Source: Taibaiella helva
GTDB lineage: Bacteria > Bacteroidota > Bacteroidia > Chitinophagales > Chitinophagaceae
NCBI RefSeq assembly: GCF_003545695.1
Contig: NZ_QUZZ01000006.1
Span: 62,001 to 126,000, forward strand
Length of the DNA: 64,000 nucleotides
Direction of reading: 5' to 3'
Shown: one piece after another, positions 33,477 through 43,010 of the stretch
Layout: the number at the start of each line of letters is the position of its first letter
How positions within the stretch are numbered: position 1 is the stretch's first letter
Position numbers and translations under genes: made by a program
Notes under the pieces: model-generated
The model's input: the letters and a program-made list of their open reading frames with translations, nothing else
Told to the model about the DNA's origin: nothing
Databases searched by the model: none

Positions 33477-35525
33477 ATGAATCGCTCAATTTATTTCATT
33501 TTCATTTTGTGCATATGGAATAATGTCCTCCAGGCGCAATACTTACCCATTGATACGAGGCGGTTCACTGATAGTCTTCAAATTGTTTTAGAGTCTGGAA
33601 AACCTGATAGTATAAAAGCCCAGGCAAGCTTTCTATTATCCTATTATTGGACAGATATGGATACGTTGAGGTCCATGGAATACCTTCAAAAGGCTATGCA
33701 TTTGAGTAGAAGTAACAATGCCCTGCAAGCGATTACCCCATACTATGAAGCCTTGTATTATCAGAGATATAATAAAGCCCTTGCCAAATCTATGTACTTA
33801 CGGACAGATAGTCTACTCAGCAGGTATAAGACACAAAAAGCATACGCTTTTCGTTTTTGGACATGGCACGCCTATAGTAAGCTAATCGACAAAGAGGATA
33901 ACGACCAGAGTCGTATGAATATCATCATAAATAAAGCGCTTCCTTTGGCTCAACAAAGTGGTGACAGTGGATTGGTCGGAATTTGCTACGGAAGTATGGC
34001 TATTATTTTTGTTAATAATGCCCGTCTTGAAGAAGCTGAAGAGTACTATAAGAAGGCGATAAATTACTTAAGAAAATCACCATACAAGGCATTCCTTGTG
34101 ACAATGTATTCAAGAGCTGCAAATGCGTACATGATTTACGACAGCAAACTTATTGAAGATAAGATTCAAATGGAGATACTTAGAAAACGGCTACCTCTGA
34201 TTAGGGCATTGCTTGATAGTGCAAGAAGTCTATTAGGCGGGGCTATTCATTCTCCTTCAGCGATTGAATATTTTAGATTCAAAGGAAAATATTTCAGAAT
34301 AAATAAACAATATGATGAAGCACATAAGAGCTTGGACAGCGGGATGGCCATAGCAAGGGCTTTCAACCAGCTTTATGAAATCGAAGCATTAAGTATTTAC
34401 CGGTACCATATTTATTCTGCACAAGGTCAGTACAAAAAAGCCAAAACTCTGTTGCTTCATATTATTGATCACCCAGTCATCGCTTACAAAGGAAATAAGT
34501 TAGGATATTATTACGAATTGGCATTGACCTTTGCCAGGTTGGGTGATTATAAAAATGCATATGAATGGTCAGATAAAACACTGCAAATGCGAGACAGCGT
34601 TTATTTTTCTCATGAGCGATCTGCTATAGACGAGATGGAACTGAAATACCAAACAGTGGAGAAAGAAAGGATGATCACCAAATTACAGTTAGATAAAGCA
34701 CAGGCAACGCTAAAAAGCAGAACAGCTTACCTGTATAGTGTATTGCTTGCTCTTTCCTGCTTCGTATTGTTAGTAATAGTAATTGCCATACTGCAATTAT
34801 ACCTGAAAAATAAAAAACGATCCAAACAACGGTTAAAGAAGGTACAACAAGAGCAGGAACTTAAACTCACACAGGCGTTACTTCAAGGAGAAGAACAAGA
34901 AAGACAGCGTTTAGCACAGGAGCTTCACGACGGATTGGGGAGCATGTTGGCTGGTGTTAAGATAAATTTGTCCGATATAGTTTCATCCGAAGGGAATAGA
35001 TATAATCAAGGGCTCCGTAATGTAATGCAACAACTGGATAATTCGACAAGTGAGCTGCGTCGTATAGCACACAATATGATGCCTACAATGCTGTTACGAT
35101 ACGGTTTGGAAGTATCGTTAAGGGATTTGTGCGCCCTTCTGATACCTAAAACTATATCAATTGACTTACAGTGTCTGAATATTAGCAAAACAATTCCTAT
35201 AAATATACAACTGGTCATATATAGAATAGTACAGGAATTGCTGTCGAACGCGGTCAAACATTCAGACGCCAGGAACATCATGGTACAATGCAGCCAGGAC
35301 AAAGATATTTTCCTGATTACGATAGAAGATGATGGTAGAGGCTTCGTAGTAGATGAAATAGCCTCCAATCACGGTATTGGGATACATAACGTGAAAAGAA
35401 GAGTGGCTTATTTGAATGGAACAATAGAGTTTTTGAAGAGGGACCAACAATCTGGCGTTATTATAAATATTGAACTTCATTTGCAACCTCAAAGTGCAAA
35501 TACCAGCCTACTTTACAATGAATAG
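33477..35525 (+). CDS. TPR sensor histidine kinase, no adjacent regulator
   Basis: 682 residues. A signal peptide (MNRSIYFIFILCIWNNVLQA) leads into TPR-like helices (about 60-400; e.g. LEEAEEYYKKAINYL), then a transmembrane helix (about 419-442), a coiled coil and a HisKA_3 domain with His484 in LAQELHDGLGSML. The HATPase domain has the N-box LLSNAVKHSDARN and DDGRGF. It is built like the kinase at 15.1-17.1 kb, but no response-regulator gene lies next to it. The gene is strikingly AT-rich compared with the left part of the window. It is convergent with the terpene synthase block. Confidence 0.92.
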   Translation: MNRSIYFIFILCIWNNVLQAQYLPIDTRRFTDSLQIVLESGKPDSIKAQASFLLSYYWTDMDTLRSMEYLQKAMHLSRSNNALQAITPYYEALYYQRYNKALAKSMYLRTDSLLSRYKTQKAYAFRFWTWHAYSKLIDKEDNDQSRMNIIINKALPLAQQSGDSGLVGICYGSMAIIFVNNARLEEAEEYYKKAINYLRKSPYKAFLVTMYSRAANAYMIYDSKLIEDKIQMEILRKRLPLIRALLDSARSLLGGAIHSPSAIEYFRFKGKYFRINKQYDEAHKSLDSGMAIARAFNQLYEIEALSIYRYHIYSAQGQYKKAKTLLLHIIDHPVIAYKGNKLGYYYELALTFARLGDYKNAYEWSDKTLQMRDSVYFSHERSAIDEMELKYQTVEKERMITKLQLDKAQATLKSRTAYLYSVLLALSCFVLLVIVIAILQLYLKNKKRSKQRLKKVQQEQELKLTQALLQGEEQERQRLAQELHDGLGSMLAGVKINLSDIVSSEGNRYNQGLRNVMQQLDNSTSELRRIAHNMMPTMLLRYGLEVSLRDLCALLIPKTISIDLQCLNISKTIPINIQLVIYRIVQELLSNAVKHSDARNIMVQCSQDKDIFLITIEDDGRGFVVDEIASNHGIGIHNVKRRVAYLNGTIEFLKRDQQSGVIINIELHLQPQSANTSLLYNE

Positions 35526-35682
35526 TTTTCCATTTCTCTCATCTTACAAACTTATTCTTATGGGTTGGGTAAACAAAGGTCTTGATCCCATTCTCTATTT
35601 TGGAAATAACGCGGCAGTATTCCTATTTTAATTGCGCTATAGTACTCTTTCTTGTCACATTATGCCATAAAAGGATAAAAAA

Positions 35683-35752
35683 TCTCAGGTGGATAGTACT
35701 TTTTCGTTCCTCCCCGTTTCTATAAAAGAACAGGCAAAGAGTCCACCTGAGA
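35683..35752. repeat. 11-bp inverted repeat with 48-bp spacer
   Basis: TCTCAGGTGGA (35683-35693) and TCCACCTGAGA (35742-35752) lie between the convergent orphan kinase and the last terpene synthase gene. It may be a long-loop bidirectional terminator or a remnant of a small mobile element. The 349-bp gap holds no gene that I can support. Confidence 0.5.
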
Positions 35753-35873
35753 AATAATGGACCACCGGATTAGGTAGTATTTAACCACATGTTTTTAAAC
35801 TTGATCATTTCAGGCCAATACAATGATGTCTCATTACGCCAGGTAGATCAGAGAATGAGGTTCATGTTATTTT

Positions 35874-36869
35874 TTAAATGGTCTGCGGTGTTTGTTCCGG
35901 CCAGGCGAAACCTGCTCCACCATGCCTGTACCTTTCCGTTTCCAGATAAAAAGAATTCACACCCTGAAGCCCAACGCCTGCGTAATGAACGAATTTATCG
36001 ACGTGTTCCTGATATTCACCAAACTCACGATATTCACTATGTAAAGCAACCGCATTGGCCAGCTCTTCATTATGGATGTGTAATGCCTCCGCGCAAGCGT
36101 CCTGCAGGGAAAGATTATACTCTTGCTGCAACACAAAAATCAGATTAAACACCTCTGTCCCCTTCGCCATTTCTTTGGGCAGGGAATGAATATCGTTTTG
36201 CCAGGCAACAACTAAGGTCATATGAGATATCATTTTTTGAACAACAATATGCTCAAAAATATGTTCCGGCAGCACAAGGCCGGATTCAATCTCACCAAAG
36301 ATCAGGTAGGGGCGCATCAGTACCGAATATTCCCGGATGGTTTTGAAAAGAGTTAGCGACGGCGGGCGCTGCGCTATTTTATAAGGATACTCCAATTCAA
36401 TCCCGTACCTGAAGGATTGATAGAAATAAAAAATAAAACGCTCGACCCATATATCGGGCATCAAGGCGCGAAATTCATCCCTGATCAGCGCCATATGATG
36501 ATAGAGCGCGTTCTCCTCCGGCCTTGGCTGAGCGCCTCTGAGAATGTCGGTACAGCGGATCCGTAGCTGCTGAATTTCTTCAAGGGGCAAATCTTCCATC
36601 TGATCGTCCAGAGCTACATATTGCAGCATGAACCTGTTGCATGGAATGGCCTGCTCATAGGTTAAGTCGGGCCACATGCGTGCAGTACACATATGCAGCC
36701 TCATTTTCTTGTAAGTGACACGTTGCTTTTCCGTCAAAAAAGTATAATCATTATCGATCCAGCCATCCATATCCTTTCCCATTTGCTCTGCATGAGGATT
36801 GATAAGGTCGGGCCAGGGGTAAAATCCTTGTGGCAGATAATCTGCACTGTGGTACTGCTCTGGAGTCAT
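35874..36869 (-). CDS. class I terpene synthase (TPS1)
   Basis: 331 residues, the typical length of bacterial one-domain cyclases. The Mg-binding aspartate-rich motif is DDQME (88-92). The pyrophosphate-sensor Arg is 179, exactly 46 residues before the NSE triad NDIHSLPKE (Asn225, Ser229, Glu233). The C-terminal RY pair is 313-314. All catalytic landmarks are present, so it should ionise and cyclise a linear prenyl diphosphate. Substrate length and product cannot be predicted. It is last in a minus-strand row of isoprenoid genes, 48 bp after TPS2, which it resembles over its whole length with most landmarks at identical numbers. Confidence 0.9.
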   Translation of the reverse strand: MTPEQYHSADYLPQGFYPWPDLINPHAEQMGKDMDGWIDNDYTFLTEKQRVTYKKMRLHMCTARMWPDLTYEQAIPCNRFMLQYVALDDQMEDLPLEEIQQLRIRCTDILRGAQPRPEENALYHHMALIRDEFRALMPDIWVERFIFYFYQSFRYGIELEYPYKIAQRPPSLTLFKTIREYSVLMRPYLIFGEIESGLVLPEHIFEHIVVQKMISHMTLVVAWQNDIHSLPKEMAKGTEVFNLIFVLQQEYNLSLQDACAEALHIHNEELANAVALHSEYREFGEYQEHVDKFVHYAGVGLQGVNSFYLETERYRHGGAGFAWPEQTPQTI

Positions 36870-36917
36870 TGTTTTTTCGGATTATGTTTTGGTTTCCATT
36901 GTTGCCTGTTTCACTTA

Positions 36918-37925
36918 TCACTCATCCTTTAATTCTAATGATTTTTCTTCAGGCCAGGCAAACCCCGATCCATCCGGTAAATAACGTGTAGTGTCATTTA
37001 TGTAAAAACTATTTACGCCCTGTATTTGAAGACCCAAACCGAGTATAAATCTATCAACATGCGACTGATATATCCCGAAGTCCGGAAGAACTTTTGCTAA
37101 CTCAGTAAATTCGGCCAGGTCTGCATTATGGATTTTCATAGCTTCTGCTAGCGCATCTTTCAAAGAGAGATTATATTGATGTTGTAAAACAACAATAAGG
37201 TTAGTAACTTCTGTCTCCAGTCTAAGTTCTTTGCTAAGACCCTGAATGTCGTTCTGCCATCCAATAATCCTTGATGCTAAAGTTCTTAACCTCTGTATTA
37301 CCGGATGTTTGTCGAGTAAATCGGGAAAAACGAAATCTGTTTCAATATCTATCATATATAGGTATGGATACATGAGAATTGAATATTCACGATTTATCAG
37401 GTAATAGATCAGTGACATTGCTGTCTTATTTTCCTTATAAGGCGCTTCATCTACGACACCATATCTTGTAACCCGATGGAAGGCATCGACAAATCGTGCT
37501 ACCCATACAGCCGGCATAAAAGCGCGAAATTCCGCACCAATCTTATAGGCCTGTCGGAAGAGCCCATTTTCATTAGATTCTGGTTGGCTTCCATTGAATA
37601 CTTCGACCAGCCTAAGCCGCATTGCATCTATTTCTTCGGCAGTCTTATATTCCAGCTGATCATCAAAAACAGACTGAAAAAGGATGAATCTATGGCATGG
37701 TGTAATACGTTCGAGGCTTGCATAAGGAAGCATGCGTGCTATGCAGCAATGAAGCTTCATTTTTTTATATTTCTTTTGTTGCTTTTCCGTCAAATAGGTA
37801 TAGTCTTCTTCTATCCAGCGAATCTGATCTATCCCCATTTTTTCTGTATGTGGATTAATAAGATCTGGCCATGGATAATAACTTTGTGGTAAATAGTCTG
37901 TCGGATTGAATTCTTGTATTGTCAT
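36918..37925 (-). CDS. class I terpene synthase (TPS2)
   Basis: 335 residues. The aspartate-rich motif is DDQLE (88-92), sensor Arg179, metal triad NDIQGLSKE (Asn225, Gly229, Glu233) and RY pair 314-315. Gly replaces the usual Ser/Thr in the middle of the triad; some cyclases tolerate this by using a water molecule. The N-terminus (DYLPQSYYPWPDLINPHTEKM) is nearly the same as in TPS1, so the two arose by tandem duplication. The gene is more AT-rich than TPS1. It lies 118 bp after idi. Confidence 0.88.
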   Translation of the reverse strand: MTIQEFNPTDYLPQSYYPWPDLINPHTEKMGIDQIRWIEEDYTYLTEKQQKKYKKMKLHCCIARMLPYASLERITPCHRFILFQSVFDDQLEYKTAEEIDAMRLRLVEVFNGSQPESNENGLFRQAYKIGAEFRAFMPAVWVARFVDAFHRVTRYGVVDEAPYKENKTAMSLIYYLINREYSILMYPYLYMIDIETDFVFPDLLDKHPVIQRLRTLASRIIGWQNDIQGLSKELRLETEVTNLIVVLQHQYNLSLKDALAEAMKIHNADLAEFTELAKVLPDFGIYQSHVDRFILGLGLQIQGVNSFYINDTTRYLPDGSGFAWPEEKSLELKDE

Positions 37926-38043
37926 GTCATTTTTTTTTTAAAATTTATGTTTTGGTTTCAATGTTGTCTGTTTAAACACGAACTATTCCGGCTATAAACC
38001 CTATCAAATGCTTTTGCAGCTCTCTACCATATATACAGATGCC

Positions 38044-38577
38044 TTAACAGACTTTCGTTATATCCGTCAAGCATCGTGCTACATTAGGGAAGGCCAATAA
38101 AAACCAGGAAGTAAAAACTTGTGGCGTGCTGGCAACCAAGGATGATATTTCTCCTATCGGACTATACCTGTAGCTATGAACTTCAGCCGGATCGGGCTCG
38201 ATCGTTCCTTCATGAATACCGATAAAAACATGATCGTATTCATGCTCGATCAGGCCATTTTCAAGATGGCTATGATAAGTAAATTCAAAGAGCTTATCCA
38301 GGGGACACTGAAACCCCATTTCTTCCCGGAGCCGGCGATGGGCGGCTGCTTCGATAGCTTCACCTGGGTTGGGATGGCTGCAGCAGGCATTGGTCCACAG
38401 TCCGCCGGAGTGATACTTATCAAAGGCTCTCTGCTGCAATAACATATTGCCTTTACGGTCTACAATAAATACAGAAAATGCGCGGTGTAGATAACCGCGC
38501 TGATGAGCAGCCAGCTTTTCTACAGTACCGATTTCGTTATCTTGTTCATCAACCAGTATAATGTGCGAAGGATTCAT
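38044..38577 (-). CDS. idi: isopentenyl-diphosphate delta-isomerase, type 1
   Basis: 177 residues of Nudix-fold type 1 IDI. The catalytic Cys is 66 in WTNACCSHP (E. coli Cys67), His68 is a metal ligand, the REEMG Nudix element is at 84-88, and the catalytic Glu pair is 111/113 in EHEYDHVF. It interconverts IPP and DMAPP, balancing the two building blocks for the prenyl synthase encoded upstream. It lies between two terpene synthase genes with gaps of 100 and 118 bp. Confidence 0.93.
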   Translation of the reverse strand: MNPSHIILVDEQDNEIGTVEKLAAHQRGYLHRAFSVFIVDRKGNMLLQQRAFDKYHSGGLWTNACCSHPNPGEAIEAAAHRRLREEMGFQCPLDKLFEFTYHSHLENGLIEHEYDHVFIGIHEGTIEPDPAEVHSYRYSPIGEISSLVASTPQVFTSWFLLAFPNVARCLTDITKVC

Positions 38578-38677
38578 GTGGATGATATTTATATTGTTTC
38601 AGGTGGGCAATAATGCCATTATTTAAGGCCATGCCTCATCATATTTCAACTCCAATTGCTACAGGTCTTAACCTTTA

Positions 38678-39676
38678 CTACACTTTAGTCAGCTTATCGC
38701 GAAGCTCAGCTGCACTGGGAAACTCAATCCCATTATAGCGATCCAGCTTGGTCGAAATATTTTTCCAGCCGCTGAGCACCATGCTCATATAGTGCACCCA
38801 ATTGACCACCGCATCCTGCCAGATACCAAAGTCGGGAAGTGAAGCCTGCAGCGTAATAAACTCTTTCAGATCTTCGTTGTGGAGACGCAGATCTTCCAAA
38901 CAGGCTTCCTCTAATGAGATCTGGCGCTCATGCTGAATTACTTTCACGATATTGTAATAAATACTTCCTGTAGCTTCGTCTTTCACTACCGACTGCACTT
39001 CGTTGAAAAAAGTGACCAGGCGACAGGCCAACGCCTGCAGACGGCGGATTACCGGGTGCTCATGGATCTTAGGAGGCAGAACAATCCCGGTTTCCACTTC
39101 CGTCAGCTGAAGAAAGGGATACAGGCAGATAGAATCTTCTCTCAGGGCAATGCATTCTGATATGGTTGGGAATACCTTATTTTTTTTATACTTCAATTCT
39201 GCTTTCAGCCCGTTAAAATACCTGCTGATCATTTGGGTGAAACGGAAGATGGATTCCTGTGGAATGAACTGCAGCAGCTCCGCTCTTAATGAAGCCAGCA
39301 TAGCGCCTAAAGGGATCACTGATTGTTCCGCATTAATCTCGCCATTAAGTATGCCGATCGATTGCGCATGTATATAATCGATGTCATCAGATTCACTTTC
39401 CTCATACAGGTCGTCATTGTACAATGTCCATAGCATCAGCCTGCAGATAGGCTTGAAACGTTCAGCTGAAGCTGTAGGAAACCATTGTGCAGCAATATGC
39501 GCTGTTTTTGTCTTCTTGTACTTTTTACGGAGCTCCGGGTTATGCTCATACAACCAGCGGTATTCCCCATCGATCCACTGCGTTTCGGTAATTTCCTGCA
39601 GCTCGTCCGCATAAGGGTTTTTCAGCGTTGGAAACGGATACTTGAATTGGGTGCAAAGCAGCTCATGTGTGTTCAT
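38678..39676 (-). CDS. class I terpene synthase-like protein with altered NSE motif (TPS3)
   Basis: 332 residues. The landmarks align with TPS1 by number: NDDLYEE places Asp88, Asp89 and Glu92, sensor Arg is 179 and RY is 313-314. The metal triad reads NEVQSVVKDE: Asn225 and Ser229 are kept, but Asp226 is Glu and the metal ligand Glu233 is Asp (with Glu234 next). The N-terminus starts FKYPFPTLKNPYADE rather than the YPWPDLINP of the others. Asp can still bind Mg, so activity is plausible but not assured. It lies between ispH and idi with about 100-bp gaps. Confidence 0.82.
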   Translation of the reverse strand: MNTHELLCTQFKYPFPTLKNPYADELQEITETQWIDGEYRWLYEHNPELRKKYKKTKTAHIAAQWFPTASAERFKPICRLMLWTLYNDDLYEESESDDIDYIHAQSIGILNGEINAEQSVIPLGAMLASLRAELLQFIPQESIFRFTQMISRYFNGLKAELKYKKNKVFPTISECIALREDSICLYPFLQLTEVETGIVLPPKIHEHPVIRRLQALACRLVTFFNEVQSVVKDEATGSIYYNIVKVIQHERQISLEEACLEDLRLHNEDLKEFITLQASLPDFGIWQDAVVNWVHYMSMVLSGWKNISTKLDRYNGIEFPSAAELRDKLTKV

Positions 39677-39777
39677 GGGTACGTTTTTTTATGAACATGA
39701 TATAATTACCTTGAAATGGTTATTGCATGGAACTATCAAGCCCTGGAGAATCCGGGTGTAACAAGATGAAATGTTTC

Positions 39778-41013
39778 TTATGAATAGTCAGTTACGGCAT
39801 CTTCGGCCTTCAATGCAGCCAACGATAAACCATAAAAGGAAAGCAGCCGCTGCAGCACGTTTTCAATCAGAATATCAGGACAGGAAGCGCCGCTGGTCAG
39901 GTGGATCACGACCGGCTCCTTTGCAGGCAAATAGGAAAGCGTCGTTCTTAGCTGCCGGGAATGAATATCCCAGTGCTCGATCTTCTCTGCCGAAATAATG
40001 CGCTCACCGGAAGAAATAAAATAAGTGGGAAGCTTTGCTTCGCACAGCTCAACCAGGTGGCTGGTATTGGAGCTATTATGTCCCCCGACCACGATAGCCA
40101 GGTCGGCATCCAGCGACAACATAGCGATCACTGCTTGTTGGTTGTCGTTCGTTGCATAGCAAAGCGTATCTCTCGTAGACGCGAAATGATTTGCTATTTT
40201 ATCGCCAATGAACCTATAATGTTCCTTCATGGTTTGCAGCAGGAAATCGGCTATCTGCTGGGTGTCGCCGGCCAGCAATGTAGTCTGGTTGACGACCCCG
40301 ATCCTGGCCAGGTCGCGGGCAGCGTCAAAGCCTTCTGAATACCGCCCGCGGAACAAGGTATAGAAATCATCAGCCTGCCTTTTGCCCCTGATAAAACCGG
40401 CCAGCAATATCGCTTCCTTCATATCCCTGATGACCAGGGAAGGCGCCACGCTCCGGCTATGAGAGAACGTGGCTTTTGTTTCTTCATGATCCGGGTTCCC
40501 GTGCACGATTACCGTATAGCCCTTACCGGCGATCTGGGAAACCCTGTTCCATACCTTCTCTACAAAGGGGCATTTGCTTTTATAATAGACCTGCTGTATT
40601 CCCTTATCTCTTAAGATACGCTCTGTCTCCAGCGTAATGCCAAAGGCAGGAACAATGATCACATCTTCCTTTTTTATCTCCTCCCAGGGAATGAGCTGGT
40701 TGCCGGCCGTATCCATAATAAATTGCATCCCCTTTTCGCTCAGAGCCGAATTGACATGCGCATTGTGAATGATCTCGCTCAGCAGATAGATCCTTTTACC
40801 GGGGTTATCATTAAGGGCTGCATAGGCGGTTTCAATAGCATTTTCTACGCCGAAGCAAAAGCCGAAATGGCGGGCCAGGTAAATTTTAATCTTACCGAAA
40901 TCGAGCATTGTCGGCATCATATCCTTCTTTAAGCGGTCCCTCTCCTGCCGCCTACTTTTAACGGCAGCAATGAAACCGCTTTTATAGATCCCGGGAACAT
41001 TAAATGCTCTCAT
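39778..41013 (-). CDS. ispH: 4-hydroxy-3-methylbut-2-enyl diphosphate reductase, long form
   Basis: 411 residues. The three iron-sulfur cluster Cys are 53 (GFCFGV), 148 (KSKCPFV) and 285 (DTLCYATNDNQ), and the active-site HEET segment is at 176-179. It reduces HMBPP to IPP and DMAPP in the last step of the MEP pathway. The long N-terminus and the segments HEETKAT and VVGGHNSSNTSHL resemble plant/cyanobacterial IspH rather than the roughly 280-320-residue E. coli type. The start overlaps the dxs stop by 14 bp, so translation is coupled. Confidence 0.92.
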   Translation of the reverse strand: MRAFNVPGIYKSGFIAAVKSRRQERDRLKKDMMPTMLDFGKIKIYLARHFGFCFGVENAIETAYAALNDNPGKRIYLLSEIIHNAHVNSALSEKGMQFIMDTAGNQLIPWEEIKKEDVIIVPAFGITLETERILRDKGIQQVYYKSKCPFVEKVWNRVSQIAGKGYTVIVHGNPDHEETKATFSHSRSVAPSLVIRDMKEAILLAGFIRGKRQADDFYTLFRGRYSEGFDAARDLARIGVVNQTTLLAGDTQQIADFLLQTMKEHYRFIGDKIANHFASTRDTLCYATNDNQQAVIAMLSLDADLAIVVGGHNSSNTSHLVELCEAKLPTYFISSGERIISAEKIEHWDIHSRQLRTTLSYLPAKEPVVIHLTSGASCPDILIENVLQRLLSFYGLSLAALKAEDAVTDYS

Positions 41014-42946
41014 GTTTTAAGCTTTTTGAGATTACTGCTTTGGGAGATAACATCGAGTTGACCGTCGCCACTATTGCCGCAACATCGTAAGCGCACTCCT
41101 GGAATAACTCCTGGGGCTTTCCATGCTCTATAATACGATCGGGAACACCCAGGATACGGACCTGTGCATTGTATTTGTACTCTGCCATGAATTCAAGTAC
41201 AGCCGTACCCAATCCCCCGATCTTGCTGCCATCCTCAATAGTGATGATCTTACGGTATCTTTTAAAAACGTGGTGCAGCAGCTGCTCATCGATGGGCTTA
41301 ACAAACCTCATATCGAAATGCGCGGGATAAATGCCTTCTTTTTCCAGCAGGTCGCAGGCATCGCTTGCAAAATTTCCGGGATGCCCGAAGGAAAGGATCG
41401 CAATATCAACTCCTTCCCTTATTATCCGCCCCGTTCCTATCTCTACTTGCTCCATAGGCCTCCTCCAATCGGGAAGCACACCTTGCCCCCTCGGATAGCG
41501 GATAATGAAAGGCTGGTCTATATGAGGGAGCTGGGCCGTGTACATCAGATTCCGCAATTCAGCTTCATTCATCGGGGCGCTGATAATAATACCGGGCAGG
41601 CAACGGGAATAGGCGATATCAAAAACACCATGATGCGTGGCGCCATCTTCGCCAACCAGGCCGCCTCTGTCCAGGCAAAAGATCACCGGCAATTTCTGCA
41701 GGACAACATCATGAATGAGCTGGTCGTAGCCTCTTTGCATAAAGGAGGAGTAGATGTTGCAAAATACCTTCATGCCCTGCGTGGCCATTCCTGCCGATAG
41801 CGTTACTGCATGCTGCTCGCAGATACCGACATCGAACGTGCGGTCCGGCATTTGCTCCATCATGAGCTTTAACGACGAGCCGGATAACATAGCCGGCGTA
41901 ACGCCTACTATCTTTTCGTTGGATCCGGCAAGCTCTACGATCGTGTGGCCAAAAACATCCTGGTACTTGGGTGGCTGGGCCGAAACAACGGCCGGCTTAT
42001 GTATCTTGCTGGTTTCCTTGTCGAAGATCCCAGGAAAATGCCATAACGTTTGCTCCTGTTCAGCAGGCTGGTACCCCTTCCCTTTCGTGGTAACCACATG
42101 AAGCAGCTTGGGCCCGGGAATAGACCTCATGCTTTGCAAAAGGTCCGTCAAGGTGAGCACATCATGTCCGTCGACGGGCCCGAAATACCTTAGGTTTAAG
42201 GCTTCGAAGAAGTTGGCCTGCTCCGACATCAGGTTTTTCACCCTGGACTTTGCGCGGCTCAATATGTCCCTTGACGACGCTTCAAAGAAGGGCAGCTGAT
42301 CCAGCGCCCGGGATACTTGCGTTCGCAATTTGTTGTACGTCTTCGATAGCGTGAGCCTGGTAAGGTATGTCGTTAAGGCGCCGACATTGGAATCTATCGA
42401 CATGCGGTTATCGTTGAGGATGATGATCAGGTTCGTATCGGATACGCCTGCATGATTCAGCGCCTCAAAGGCCATTCCCGCGGTCAGGGCGCCATCGCCT
42501 ATTACGGCTATATGCTGCTTGTTAAGCTCGCCCTTCTGACGGGCGGCAATAGCCATGCCCAACGCTGCGGATATGGACGTAGAAGAATGCCCGGTGCCGA
42601 AAGTATCGTATATGCTTTCCGCCCTTCTGGGAAAACCGCTTATCCCTTTGTACTTGCGGTTAGTTTCAAAAAGAGCTCTCCTGCCGGTAAGTATTTTATG
42701 TCCATAAGCCTGGTGGCCTACGTCCCAGACCAATTGATCATAAGGCGTATCCATGGCGTAATGCAGCGCGGTGGTTAATTCTACGGTTCCCAGACTTGCA
42801 CCGAAATGGCCACCGTTCCTGCTTACCGTTTCAATGATGAACGATCTTAATTCCTCGCATACCCGGGGAAGCTGCGAGGGATGTAATTCTCTCAGGTCGG
42901 CAGGAAGCAATATCTGATCCAGTAACGGCGTTTTAAGCTCTTTCAT
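41000..42946 (-). CDS. dxs: 1-deoxy-D-xylulose-5-phosphate synthase
   Basis: 648 residues. Thiamine-diphosphate site GDGALTAGMAFEALNHAG (150-167) with NDN further on, early active-site His in SRNGGHFGASLG, catalytic Glu in DVGICEQHAVTLSAGMA, and HHGVFDIAY complete the family pattern. It condenses pyruvate and glyceraldehyde-3-phosphate, the entry and usual flux-controlling step of the MEP pathway. It overlaps ispH and follows the prenyl synthase gene by 64 bp. Having it in a terpene cluster suggests an extra copy for boosting precursor supply (inference). Confidence 0.95.
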   Translation of the reverse strand: MKELKTPLLDQILLPADLRELHPSQLPRVCEELRSFIIETVSRNGGHFGASLGTVELTTALHYAMDTPYDQLVWDVGHQAYGHKILTGRRALFETNRKYKGISGFPRRAESIYDTFGTGHSSTSISAALGMAIAARQKGELNKQHIAVIGDGALTAGMAFEALNHAGVSDTNLIIILNDNRMSIDSNVGALTTYLTRLTLSKTYNKLRTQVSRALDQLPFFEASSRDILSRAKSRVKNLMSEQANFFEALNLRYFGPVDGHDVLTLTDLLQSMRSIPGPKLLHVVTTKGKGYQPAEQEQTLWHFPGIFDKETSKIHKPAVVSAQPPKYQDVFGHTIVELAGSNEKIVGVTPAMLSGSSLKLMMEQMPDRTFDVGICEQHAVTLSAGMATQGMKVFCNIYSSFMQRGYDQLIHDVVLQKLPVIFCLDRGGLVGEDGATHHGVFDIAYSRCLPGIIISAPMNEAELRNLMYTAQLPHIDQPFIIRYPRGQGVLPDWRRPMEQVEIGTGRIIREGVDIAILSFGHPGNFASDACDLLEKEGIYPAHFDMRFVKPIDEQLLHHVFKRYRKIITIEDGSKIGGLGTAVLEFMAEYKYNAQVRILGVPDRIIEHGKPQELFQECAYDVAAIVATVNSMLSPKAVISKSLKHESI

Positions 42947-43010
42947 AGCTGTACATTTAATAGGGTGAATTTATTGCTGCTAACCTTGCTGAATGTTGAT
43001 CTGCGCTGAT

